DNA of 54,574 bases from Woeseiaceae bacterium (GCA_021773055.1 JAJFKV010000058.1:1-54574), one strand, 5' to 3'. Positions 44,081-50,694 are shown, numbered from the stretch's first letter. Numbers and translations: made by a program. The notes: a model not told the origin generated them from the letters alone.

Positions 44081-44509
44081 ATGAACAACGCCCCCGCAAC
44101 TCTTAGAGCCGTTTTCCTCGGATGCACTACTATTATTCTTGTCGGCTACGCCCTGTCTTTTCTGGCGCTTCCTCTTGAATCTCTGGTCGTTGAACACCTG
44201 TACCCGGAACCAGCCACAGTTGCAGAATTAGTTGAATTAATGTTCTGGCCTTCCATCATCGCGATTGGCGCGGGAATTTTGATTACTTTCATTTTGGGCG
44301 GTTTTGTTACCGCCAGGCTTTCGGTCACGCGACCGACCCTCATCGCCCTGATCCCGGCGCTGCTATTTGTGATACTCACCTGGGCGCCGATATTCATCCG
44401 ATCAGTCACGGCGTACACGATGCCAACCGTATTCTCGTTGAGCGGAATCATCGGGGCGTGGGTTGGCGGCGTAATCGGCGCTCGGGCCTCTGCCACGAAG
44501 GTTTCGTAA
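44081..44509 (+). CDS. Four-span membrane protein, only plus-strand gene in the array
   Basis: This 142-residue protein has four membrane segments (AVFLGCTTIILVGYALSFLAL; MFWPSIIAIGAGILITFILGG; PTLIALIPALLFVILTWAPIF; PTVFSLSGIIGAWVGGVIGA). No family was recognised. ATG 44081 has AGAGG at six bases; 21 upstream codons are open but belong to the hairpin. It reads against all other cassette genes. Its last codons and TAA stop (44507-44509) run into the R'' half of the split attC, so the gene appears to sit on a 484-base insert (44022-44505) in the attC tip. Confidence 0.72.
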   Translation: MNNAPATLRAVFLGCTTIILVGYALSFLALPLESLVVEHLYPEPATVAELVELMFWPSIIAIGAGILITFILGGFVTARLSVTRPTLIALIPALLFVILTWAPIFIRSVTAYTMPTVFSLSGIIGAWVGGVIGARASATKVS

Positions 44510-44558
44510 GCAAGCTTTGTGACAGAAGCCGAGATACAAGTGCGGCTCATTGCTAGAA
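44506..44558 (-). repeat. R'' half of the split attC site
   Basis: Minus strand R'' is TTCTAGC (44558-44552), then AATGA and GCCGCACT; the half ends at GCTTAC (44511-44506), the position where the intact site at 45864-45963 passes the tip. It is 53 bases long; with the 48-base half at 43974-44021 it makes 101 bases, the normal site length. Several changes in R'' and L'' suggest decay. Confidence 0.7.
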
Positions 44559-44570
44559 GGCTGCACGTGA

Positions 44571-45086
44571 CTATCCCAAGGGCGGCGGTATCACGATTTC
44601 GTATTCGCCGGAACTTTCATTCCAGACGATCGGGTACGATGAATCACACGCGATGCAATCTCCCCAAATCAAACCACCTTCCGTTTCCCTCAACGCAGAG
44701 AAGCGGCTAAACGAACTCGTCAAAACGTAGGGGTTTCGCTCTGTCATTGAATTGAAGATAAGCAAGACCCCCAACTTCTCGCCTGTGCTGACTGTCGCGA
44801 TTGCGACGACTGCTCGATCTATTTCATTATCGCCGTTTAAGTCTCTTTTCACTTCGAATTTGAACCCGCCACGCTCAAGCTCGTCACATTGGTCTTGGTC
44901 AAACTGTGCGTCCTCTGTCTTGCAGGAAAGAATTTGAACTCGTTCAAGGCTCACCGCGTAGTGCGATACTGGGTTGCCCAAATAGTGCGTCTCAGTCGGT
45001 TCAACGATCCGTGTCTGTGTCCAGTGATAGTTCGAACTCGCGGTGCTTGAAGCCACTAGGAGGATCATTAAGTAGAGTGGTCGCAT
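44571..45086 (-). CDS. Secreted protein of unknown function (cassette gene)
   Basis: This 171-residue protein has a signal peptide (MRPLYLMILLVASSTASS). The mature part has four Cys (SCKTEDAQFDQDQC, WGDCIACDSS) that may form two disulfides, and a Asp/Asn-rich DLNGDNEIDRAVV segment that resembles a calcium-binding EF-hand-like or dockerin-like loop (DxNxDxxxD form). No family was recognised. ATG 45086 has AGAAGG close before it, and the previous gene ends 14 bases upstream, so both probably belong to one two-gene cassette. Confidence 0.72.
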   Translation of the reverse strand: MRPLYLMILLVASSTASSNYHWTQTRIVEPTETHYLGNPVSHYAVSLERVQILSCKTEDAQFDQDQCDELERGGFKFEVKRDLNGDNEIDRAVVAIATVSTGEKLGVLLIFNSMTERNPYVLTSSFSRFSALRETEGGLIWGDCIACDSSYPIVWNESSGEYEIVIPPPLG

Positions 45087-45100
45087 GGCCTTCTAAGGTC

Positions 45101-45484
45101 TCAACTCATGGCGTGTTTGGAATGAATGATTCCCACAGTAGACAAGGCTAAAGCTACCATCCAGAGCAACGGCCCAAGGCCTCCTGGCATTAGCGGTATA
45201 TAGCCTGGCATGAGAATTGTGATAATAAACCCAATGTCTCCTGCACTTACCACCACCAGGTTAAGCCAATAGCCGAGGCGACTATTCTTCCAGTTAAGAG
45301 ATACAGCAACAACGATACCGAATAAGGCGAAGAACAATAAGTTCCAGGCATCTTGATAGATTCGTCCTTGAACGACTCCTGGCTCCACTGATTGGCCCAA
45401 AACGTATACGAGTCGTGCCGCTTGAACGTGAAGAAGACCCCAAAGTACGTATGTCACAGCACCAAGTCTTGCGTATAAATTCAC
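45101..45484 (-). CDS. Four-span membrane protein (cassette gene)
   Basis: This 127-residue protein has four hydrophobic segments (LGAVTYVLWGLLHVQAARLVYV; LLFFALFGIVVAVSL; YWLNLVVVSAGDIGFIITILM; GPLLWMVALALSTVGII). The open frame starts at GTG 45505, but GTG 45484 (VNLYARLGA) has a perfect AGGAGG eight bases upstream and was chosen. No family was recognised with certainty. It is followed by the secreted-protein gene with a 14-base gap and no attC between them. Confidence 0.72.
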   Translation of the reverse strand: MNLYARLGAVTYVLWGLLHVQAARLVYVLGQSVEPGVVQGRIYQDAWNLLFFALFGIVVAVSLNWKNSRLGYWLNLVVVSAGDIGFIITILMPGYIPLMPGGLGPLLWMVALALSTVGIIHSKHAMS

Positions 45485-45503
45485 TGCCGCACCCTCCTCT
45501 GGC

Positions 45504-45553
45504 ACCTGGCGTCTATGCTAAATGATCTTAGCTTATGCAGCGCATTCTTAGGT
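45504..45553 (-). repeat. Very short attC site (50 bp)
   Basis: Minus strand R'' ACCTAAG (45553-45547), AATGC, GCTGCATA; then at once TTTAGC (L') and R' GCCAGGT (45510-45504). The whole variable tip is missing, so the site is 50 bp between outer boxes. Both R boxes deviate from consensus (R' lost the GTT core). It is likely a deletion form. Confidence 0.7.
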
Positions 45554-45856
45554 GTCACTTGGCAAGGGCCTAAACTGATTATTCGGTCCAGGCGTAAGAT
45601 AAACAATCTGGCTAGGTTCAATGATGTCTACGCGGTGCCACGTTCCTTTCGGAACGACCAGACCATCGCCGGGCCCCACATCAATATCTTCTTCATCGGT
45701 GTCGAGAAGGACAATTTTGACTCTCCCGGATATCAAGTAGAGAATTTCGTCACCATCAGAGTGCACCTCGCCATCGTGCGGTGAGTTCTCCGACATTGTG
45801 GCCACACCAAAAGTTACACCAGAAAATGGAATCGGTGGATCGGGCCTTTTTGACAT
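45548..45856 (-). CDS. Cupin-domain protein (cassette gene)
   Basis: This 102-residue single-domain cupin has the two motifs: PHDGEVHSDGDEILYLISG (G(X)5HxH(X)3,4E type, with His, His-like and Glu positions) and DGLVVPKGTWHRV (PxG then His). It could bind a divalent metal; small stand-alone cupins act as binders, isomerases or dioxygenases, so no role is assigned. ATG 45856 lies seven bases after R' of the next site; the AGG in that box may act as a weak ribosome site. The stop lies inside the 50-bp attC. Confidence 0.85.
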   Translation of the reverse strand: MSKRPDPPIPFSGVTFGVATMSENSPHDGEVHSDGDEILYLISGRVKIVLLDTDEEDIDVGPGDGLVVPKGTWHRVDIIEPSQIVYLTPGPNNQFRPLPSDT

Positions 45857-45863
45857 TTTTGAC

Positions 45864-45963
45864 GCCTAAGGTCTAAGCTAAATGAACTCAGCTTACGGCG
45901 CGGTTCTTGCGTAAGCAATATGCGTGACGGAAGCCAAATCGCAAGTGCAGCGCATTGTTAGGC
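45864..45963 (-). repeat. attC site, second tip type
   Basis: A 100-bp site. Minus strand R'' GCCTAAC (45963-45957), AATGC, GCTGCACT; R' CTTAGGC (45870-45864), with C for the cut G. The tip has GCTTACGCAAGAAC in place of the common tip, a form shared with the split site and the site at 49037-49134. Confidence 0.9.
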
Positions 45964-46005
45964 GGCGACGACTCCCAGGGAAGAGGCTGACGACGATTTC
46001 AAACA

Positions 46006-46341
46006 CTACAGAGCTGAGCTTTCCTTTCTTTTGATGTACTGCATCAATTCTACAGGAGCCCCATTGACCTCGATAAAGGCGACTACGACGCCATCGCTTG
46101 GGCTGTTCGGTTGAATTATGATGTTTTGCCCAGCGAGGGCGCTCTCCAGGTCATCAACCTCGAAGGCAACATGGGGGATCAACTTCACTAGTTCCGGGTA
46201 TGGCGCGTCCTCCCAATATCGCTGCCACTGAATCCCGAATGGATTATTCTCGTGATCCGATACAGTCATCTTCAAATGAGGAAGGTCAATCTCGCCCTCG
46301 AAGTGATCTGATGTCGGTATGCCGATGTGGTTGAATTTCAT
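46006..46341 (-). CDS. VOC (glyoxalase-fold) protein (cassette gene)
   Basis: This 111-residue protein reads MKFNHIGIPTSD at the start and LIPHVAFEVDDLESALAG and FIEVNGAPVELMQYI later, the paired beta-alpha-beta units of the vicinal oxygen chelate superfamily. Metal ligands may be His5, His64-type and Glu near the end. Members include glyoxalases, dioxygenases and antibiotic-binding proteins; the role here is open. The frame continues 12 codons upstream, but ATG 46341 is the family start. It ends 42 bases before the attC R'' box. Confidence 0.85.
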   Translation of the reverse strand: MKFNHIGIPTSDHFEGEIDLPHLKMTVSDHENNPFGIQWQRYWEDAPYPELVKLIPHVAFEVDDLESALAGQNIIIQPNSPSDGVVVAFIEVNGAPVELMQYIKRKESSAL

Positions 46342-46364
46342 AATGTCAGCACGTATCGAGCGCC

Positions 46365-46464
46365 ACCTAGCGTCCAAGCCAACTTGATCTCAGCTTATGG
46401 CGCGGTTGTTGCGGATGCAAGAAGCGCGACGGGAGCAGTTTGCAAATGCAGCGCGCTGTTAGGC
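46365..46464 (-). repeat. attC site
   Basis: A 100-bp site. Minus strand R'' GCCTAAC (46464-46458), then AGCGC and GCTGCATT; L' GTTGGC; R' GCTAGGT (46371-46365). The stop codon TAA of the CPBP protease gene is in R''. Confidence 0.9.
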
Positions 46465-47427
46465 GGCCGCCCTTCCAGGAAGGCCCAGCCGTCGCCCGCT
46501 AACGACTACGATACCGAGCGCGATGATCGCAAAAGGTAGTACCTTCGTCACCTGATGGTATGGCGAAAGCACGAGCTCAATGGACGCAATGCCCGAAAGA
46601 CCGACTGCGTCGTTGCCGAGACCATGGATCATGATCGCCGGAATGATACTCCCACCGCATCGGTTGACGAAATAGGCGGCAATGATTGAGGTGGTGATGG
46701 TTCCGGCGAGGAAACTGGGTAAAAAGAGGAGCAGATACTGGAACATGCCAAGGCGCTCGACCACACCCCATGTCACATCTCTGGGGACATGCCAAAGGCC
46801 CCACGCCACGCCTACCAGCACGGCTGCGCCGAGGGGGCTGAGTAAGCCTGCTTGGAGCTCGGGGAGGGCAAAACCGCGCCAGCCAAGTTCCTCAAGAACG
46901 CCCCCCTGATCAAGGAAGGCCGCGGCCAGCAGCGCGCCGGCGAGGCCCATGCCAATCAATCCGTCCGGCCGCGTGTACTCGGGACCGGGAAGGACTGATC
47001 GAAGCGCATATACCGAAAGCAGGCCCATTGCCATCAGCAATGAAAGAAAGCCATATTCTCGGAGAGCTTTACGCCACGGCACGCGGAGTAAGAACCGACT
47101 GAGTAACATGCGGATCTTCGAGCCTCGCCCGGCGCAGACGACGAGCAATGCGGCCAAGCTCGGAACTGCAGAGCCGAAGACGATCAGCCAAAGCACTGGT
47201 TCGGCGATACATAGTCGAACGACGATCAGGAGGTTGGAAGTCCAGGTGAGTCCAGTCTCCGCGGAGGCGCGAGCGCCCGCAGCGCCGAAGTCCATCCCGC
47301 CAGCTGCTATCAGGGGTTGAATAATCGGGATTGCGATTAGAAGCACGAAGGTCAACGTGTAGAAAAATACGAGCCGTTTCCATGCCGTCGATATCAGGGG
47401 GCTTCTCCGTGGCCGTCTAACGTTCAA
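46459..47427 (-). CDS. CPBP family intramembrane glutamic endopeptidase (cassette gene)
   Basis: This protein of up to 322 residues has about eight membrane segments and the full CAAX/CPBP motif set: VLEELGWRGFALPEL (EExxxR), VAWGLWHVPRDV (FxxxH type) and MIHGLGNDAVG (HxxxN). Such proteases process membrane proteins; in gram-positive bacteria some give bacteriocin immunity. The longest frame starts with TTG 47427 inside the R' side of the neighbouring attC. No in-frame ATG occurs for more than 40 codons; a GGAG at normal distance from a CTG (PLISTAW) is a possible real start. The start is therefore uncertain. The stop lies in the next attC. Confidence 0.88.
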   Translation of the reverse strand: MNVRRPRRSPLISTAWKRLVFFYTLTFVLLIAIPIIQPLIAAGGMDFGAAGARASAETGLTWTSNLLIVVRLCIAEPVLWLIVFGSAVPSLAALLVVCAGRGSKIRMLLSRFLLRVPWRKALREYGFLSLLMAMGLLSVYALRSVLPGPEYTRPDGLIGMGLAGALLAAAFLDQGGVLEELGWRGFALPELQAGLLSPLGAAVLVGVAWGLWHVPRDVTWGVVERLGMFQYLLLFLPSFLAGTITTSIIAAYFVNRCGGSIIPAIMIHGLGNDAVGLSGIASIELVLSPYHQVTKVLPFAIIALGIVVVSGRRLGLPGRAAA

Positions 47428-47514
47428 GCCAATTTGAAACCAGCGTACGGCGGCATTCTTGCGGATGCAAGAATGATGGCGGGAGCAGTTTGCAAGTACA
47501 GCGCATTATTAAAC
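47415..47514 (-). repeat. attC site
   Basis: A 100-bp site. Minus strand R'' GTTTAAT (47514-47508; last base C to T), AATGC, GCTGTACT; R' GTTAGAC (47421-47415). The tip is the common ATTCTTGCATCC hairpin. The TAA stop of the HAD gene lies in R''. Confidence 0.9.
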
Positions 47515-48120
47515 ATCACCTGGGTGAAGGTATGATTCAAGCCCGCCAAGAGCGCGCCCGACCGGAATAAAATTCCACCCGAGTTCCCCGCATGCCTCTC
47601 TATCCCAGGGACCGTCTCCATAATAGGTAATCGATTCGTAATCTGCCTCAGGTCGATCCAGTGCCGAGCGCATGATGCGGGTTCGGTCTCGCTCCGTGTC
47701 CGAGGCTGACAACGTAATGTTACTAAGATCGAATTCGGCAGACTCGAGCTTCAGGCTTGCTGACGCGGACCAGCCGCCCGTGGCAATAGCGACGTAATGA
47801 TTTCGCGAGGACTGGAGGGATGCCACTAAGTTGCGCGCACCAGGAACCTCGCTAAATGCTCCGTTTTTAGAAATATGTTTTTGTAGGTCGCCGACGAAGT
47901 TCGAAATGATTTCGCCAGTCGGGTCTGGCAGGTGCTGTAGCTTGTTATCGATCAGAGCTTGCCAAAGAATTCCTGAATCGGAAACAAAGTCGTAGTCGGT
48001 TAGCGATTTTCGAAAGTTGATCGGGCCCAGGACGCGACGAAGAGCGGAGCGGTAAAGGTCATCATCTACTGCGGCGGATTCCAGGAGCGTCCCATCAATG
48101 TCAAAGATCACTGCATGCAT
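47509..48120 (-). CDS. HAD family hydrolase (cassette gene)
   Basis: This 203-residue protein has the HAD motifs: FDIDGTLLES at the start (nucleophile Asp7 and Asp9), motif II IATGGWSAS (Thr), a Lys/Arg region and motif IV TYYGDGPWDREA. The helical cap follows motif I (subtype IA). It is likely a phosphatase for a small molecule, and the substrate is unknown. ATG 48120 lies seven bases after the R' box of the next attC, with no clear ribosome site. The stop codon is within the downstream attC. Confidence 0.9.
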   Translation of the reverse strand: MHAVIFDIDGTLLESAAVDDDLYRSALRRVLGPINFRKSLTDYDFVSDSGILWQALIDNKLQHLPDPTGEIISNFVGDLQKHISKNGAFSEVPGARNLVASLQSSRNHYVAIATGGWSASASLKLESAEFDLSNITLSASDTERDRTRIMRSALDRPEADYESITYYGDGPWDREACGELGWNFIPVGRALGGLESYLHPGDV

Positions 48121-48127
48121 CAGTGTT

Positions 48128-48227
48128 GTCTAACGTCCAAGCTAACTTGAAGCTAGCGTACGGCGGCATTCTTGCGGATGCAAGAATGATGACGGGTGCG
48201 GTTCGCAAGTGCAGCGCATTGTTAGGC
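48128..48227 (-). repeat. attC site
   Basis: A 100-bp site. Minus strand R'' GCCTAAC (48227-48221), AATGC, GCTGCACT; L' GTTAGC; R' GTTAGAC (48134-48128). All boxes fit consensus, so this is one of the best-preserved sites. The TAA of the upstream gene is in R''. Confidence 0.95.
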
Positions 48228-48542
48228 TGCAGCTCCGCCCGATCTGGCGGCATCCGAAAACTGCTGAATGGCATCGGGATCCCGATTCACATATCTCTGC
48301 AGAAGTCCTATCAGTTTGTCCTCAGATCGGACGCCGAAGTACACGTGAGATAGGTTTGCCATGGATAATCCGACGAGGGCTCCACCCAACATGAACGGCA
48401 ATGAGTCGCGAAGTTCGAAGAACTGCACCATAAGGACATACGCCGGGATCGCGAGGATATTCATCCACGCATTGAGGCGCCGCTGCTTTTTGTTCTTTTC
48501 AATCTGGGAAAATATTTCGATTTCTTTCGGGGATAGCTTCAT
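48222..48542 (-). CDS. Two-span membrane protein (cassette gene)
   Basis: This 106-residue protein has a charged helical N-terminus (MKLSPKEIEIFSQIEKNKKQRR), two membrane segments (WMNILAIPAYVLMVQFF and LPFMLGGALVGLSMANLSHVYF) and a C-terminal cytoplasmic part (SEDKLIGLLQRYVNRDPDAIQQF). No family was recognised. ATG 48542 is preferred; the frame is open nine codons more. The stop overlaps attC. Confidence 0.7.
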   Translation of the reverse strand: MKLSPKEIEIFSQIEKNKKQRRLNAWMNILAIPAYVLMVQFFELRDSLPFMLGGALVGLSMANLSHVYFGVRSEDKLIGLLQRYVNRDPDAIQQFSDAARSGGAAA

Positions 48543-48584
48543 AACACCACCGGTTTCAAAATTACGCAAAGAATATTGATTGCT

Positions 48585-48684
48585 GCCTTACGTCTAAGCT
48601 AACTCGAAACTAGCGTACGGCGGCATTCTTGCAGATGCAAGAATGATGACGGGAGTGGTTTGCAAGTGCAGCGCATTGTTAGGT
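48585..48684 (-). repeat. attC site
   Basis: A 100-bp site. Minus strand R'' ACCTAAC (48684-48678), AATGC, GCTGCACT; L' GTTAGC; R' GTAAGGC (48591-48585), one base off consensus. Confidence 0.93.
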
Positions 48685-48710
48685 GGCACCTAAGCATCCT
48701 TTCCGGCTAG

Positions 48711-49007
48711 CTACGCAAAAGTCATGAAAACCACACCTATCCAAAGAACAAGTGGAACATGGATGAGCGTTGCGAAAGCAGGATACTTACGTATAGCGCC
48801 GCCTGAACCAGCAGCCAAGAAACCACCAAAGAGAAGCAACAGCGGTAACAGCTGCATTGCGCCCTGCGGTACAAGAACGATTTCAAATTTCTGTGACAAC
48901 GTGAGCGCAAATGACACGAAGAGCATCGCGATACCCAGGCCAATTTCAAATTTTCCGAGCTTCTTGAGAAATTTCACCCAGTAGTCAGGCTGATCAATAG
49001 CATGCAT
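48711..49007 (-). CDS. Small membrane protein (cassette gene)
   Basis: This 98-residue protein has three hydrophobic segments (EIGLGIAMLFVSFALTLS; MQLLPLLLLFGGFLAAG; FATLIHVPLVLWIGVVFMTFA). No family was recognised. ATG 49007 has GGAG 11 bases upstream. Between its stop and the attC there are 26 bases. Confidence 0.68.
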   Translation of the reverse strand: MHAIDQPDYWVKFLKKLGKFEIGLGIAMLFVSFALTLSQKFEIVLVPQGAMQLLPLLLLFGGFLAAGSGGAIRKYPAFATLIHVPLVLWIGVVFMTFA

Positions 49008-49036
49008 TTGTACGACTCCGTGAAAGTGTCAGTGAC

Positions 49037-49134
49037 ACCTAACGTCTAAGCTAGCTCAATCTCAGCTTATGGCGCGAAGGGTGCTTACGCAAGCTTCGTG
49101 ACGGAAGCCGGAGTGCACTTGCAGCGGGTTACCG
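49037..49134 (-). repeat. attC site nearest the expected attI side
   Basis: A 98-bp site of the second tip type. Minus strand R'' CGGTAAC (49134-49128) deviates from RYYYAAC, then CCGCTGCA; L' GCTAGC; R' GTTAGGT (49043-49037) fits consensus. The stop codon of the gene 49129-49905 is within R''. Confidence 0.82.
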
Positions 49135-49905
49135 GTTTATTGGGCAGTTCCCGGCCACGAACTCCACCGCGTATGCGTCCGTTTTATATCGCGGCACGTA
49201 CGGAAAGCCGCTCGGCGGATTGTGCACCACCCAATACCGACCACCGCTCGCGTCGGGCCCCGGCGGATAGACGTCGCCGAGTTCAACGTGGTGCCACTCA
49301 ATATCGATCATCCAGGCCTCTACGTTCTTGCCCTTAAACTCGAACGACTCCTTGCCTGCCCAGGTAGCAATCACCTCGTAGGTTGCATCGAACCCAATCA
49401 TTGATGCCGCGAACACGAGTGGTTCATGCTGATACTCAAGCGTTGCCAGTGGCAGCCCCATCGCGCCCCCGTGCAACATCGCGTTTGTTGCCGCGCCGGC
49501 AACCTCCTTCGTTTCCCCACCTCTCGAGCGGTGCCCACTGTAACCCTGATCATCGAGAGAGTGTGCTGCGCCGCCAAGTTCTGCTCCGTCCGCAGCAACG
49601 ATGCGTTGTTCCAGTCGCAGCGGTGCGAAGGAGTGCCGATCGAAATAGCTTGATGACCGCACCATCGATCCATCCTTTCGTTGTACGCGTTGCTGGATCC
49701 GAAGGACGCCGTCCCCGATCGCTACCAGCCTTTCAGTCAGGTCATTTCCTGCCAACCACTTACCGTCCTGCAGGCTGCATTGTCGCCAGGTGAGCTCATA
49801 GGGCTGGAGCTTGCTGCCGTCGATCTGCCCGTCACCGACCAACAGCGTGTTGTCTGCGTGCGCCGCAGTAGTGAGTGCAATTAGAGTCAAGGCGAGCTTT
49901 CTCAT
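49129..49905 (-). CDS. Secreted protein of unknown function at the array edge
   Basis: This 258-residue protein has a short signal peptide (MRKLALTLIALTTAAHA). The mature part begins with a conserved-looking ELTWRQCSLQDGKW segment, has about 12 probable beta strands and ends with two Trp-rich stretches and a Cys (WVVHNPPSGFPYV, NCPINR). The two Cys could form a disulfide. DUF3108-like periplasmic beta proteins share this look, but I cannot assign a family. Its upstream region (49906-50015) is shared with a divergent ToxR-like regulator gene, not with an attC. It may be a host gene whose end has become the first attC, or the first cassette. Confidence 0.7.
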   Translation of the reverse strand: MRKLALTLIALTTAAHADNTLLVGDGQIDGSKLQPYELTWRQCSLQDGKWLAGNDLTERLVAIGDGVLRIQQRVQRKDGSMVRSSSYFDRHSFAPLRLEQRIVAADGAELGGAAHSLDDQGYSGHRSRGGETKEVAGAATNAMLHGGAMGLPLATLEYQHEPLVFAASMIGFDATYEVIATWAGKESFEFKGKNVEAWMIDIEWHHVELGDVYPPGPDASGGRYWVVHNPPSGFPYVPRYKTDAYAVEFVAGNCPINR

Positions 49906-50015
49906 GCTGTCTCCTGGAATATCGTTTCGTGGTGCAAACTGTCGGTTCTACACCAGGCCGACGCAACTCTATTGTTCTCTATTGGTCAGAATAGGCTACG
50001 AAAGGGGAGGAAATC

Positions 50016-50684
50016 GTGAGGAAATCACCCACTAACGTATGTTTTGATTTCATTGCTCAGCGAGCCACGGTTGACGGGCAGCCACTGCAGTTACAGGACA
50101 AGGCCTGGCGGGTCCTGGTGTTACTGGCGACACGCGCGCCCGACGTTGTCAGCCGTGACGCCTTAATCGCAGAAATCTGGTCCGGGAATCACCTCGTTGG
50201 TGAGCGCGGCATTAATCAGGCGCTATGGGCTATTCGATCTGAACTAGGCGATGACGCACGAAATCCACGCTACATCCGGACGCTGGCTCGAGAGGGATAT
50301 AAGTGGCTGCAAGAACCGCTCGTTCGCGAGTCTCGTAACCGTCGCCTGGTCTCCGGGATGTCGATAGCCGCGAGCATAGTTGTCATGGCCATCACGTCGA
50401 CGACTGCCTCCGTTGATGGTGATCAGGCCTTGTCACTACCCTCGCGGTGCGAACCCTCGGCGAAAAGCGATGTGCAAGCGTACCGCGTTGATCGCAACCT
50501 GTTTGTTGATTTTCAAAATGGCTGCCGATTGATCGTCAAACCCTCCGGGACGAAAGTGTTTGGTAACCCGATGGTGTCGGATGATGGCAAACACATCGCC
50601 TTCACCGTTACGGAAGAGCAATCCTGTCGTTTTGTGACGGTCGCGCTTCCCGATGGCTCACGCACGGAATACGACCGCTGTTAG
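50016..50684 (+). CDS. CadC/ToxR-like winged-helix transmembrane regulator
   Basis: This 222-residue protein has an N-terminal OmpR-type winged helix (residues about 5-100; LQLQDKAWRVLVLLATRAPDVVSRDALIAEIW and ALWAIRSELGDDARNPRYIRTLAREGYKW), one membrane segment (MSIAASIVVMAITSTTASV, about 114-132) and a periplasmic domain of about 90 residues with three Cys. This is the CadC/ToxR layout with a small sensor. GTG 50016 follows GGGGAGG at six bases. It is divergent from 49129-49905 and may control it. It is not followed by TPR repeats as in larger relatives. Confidence 0.82.
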   Translation: MRKSPTNVCFDFIAQRATVDGQPLQLQDKAWRVLVLLATRAPDVVSRDALIAEIWSGNHLVGERGINQALWAIRSELGDDARNPRYIRTLAREGYKWLQEPLVRESRNRRLVSGMSIAASIVVMAITSTTASVDGDQALSLPSRCEPSAKSDVQAYRVDRNLFVDFQNGCRLIVKPSGTKVFGNPMVSDDGKHIAFTVTEEQSCRFVTVALPDGSRTEYDRC

Positions 50685-50694
50685 GCGTCGGCGC

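Larger units (their letters stand above)
42991..49134 (-). mobile_element. Integron gene-cassette array without integrase (CALIN)
   Basis: Ten minus-strand gene units alternate with attC sites across 6.1 kb. Each attC begins at or overlaps the stop codon of a gene and ends just before the next start. Six sites measure 100 bp between outer boxes, as in chromosomal integrons with uniform sites. Read on the minus strand, the sites have the order R'' (GCCTAAC type), five-base spacer, L'', variable tip, L', six-base spacer, R' (GTTAGAC/GTTAGGC type). The attI side would be at the high-coordinate end; there, after gene 49129-49905, lie a regulator and glmS and no intI. See separate entries for each site and gene. 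Confidence 0.9.

Noticed and set aside
43580..48684. CRISPR array or tandem repeat family
   Set aside because: The repeats are about 100 bp, imperfectly palindromic, vary in their tips and are separated by whole genes, with RYYYAAC/GTTRRRY ends. This fits attC sites and not CRISPR.
42351..50684. Integron integrase gene (intI) near the array
   Set aside because: Frames on both strands at both ends were read; none has tyrosine-recombinase features. The regulator at 50016 is a winged-helix protein and the methyltransferase at 42351 has a SAM loop.
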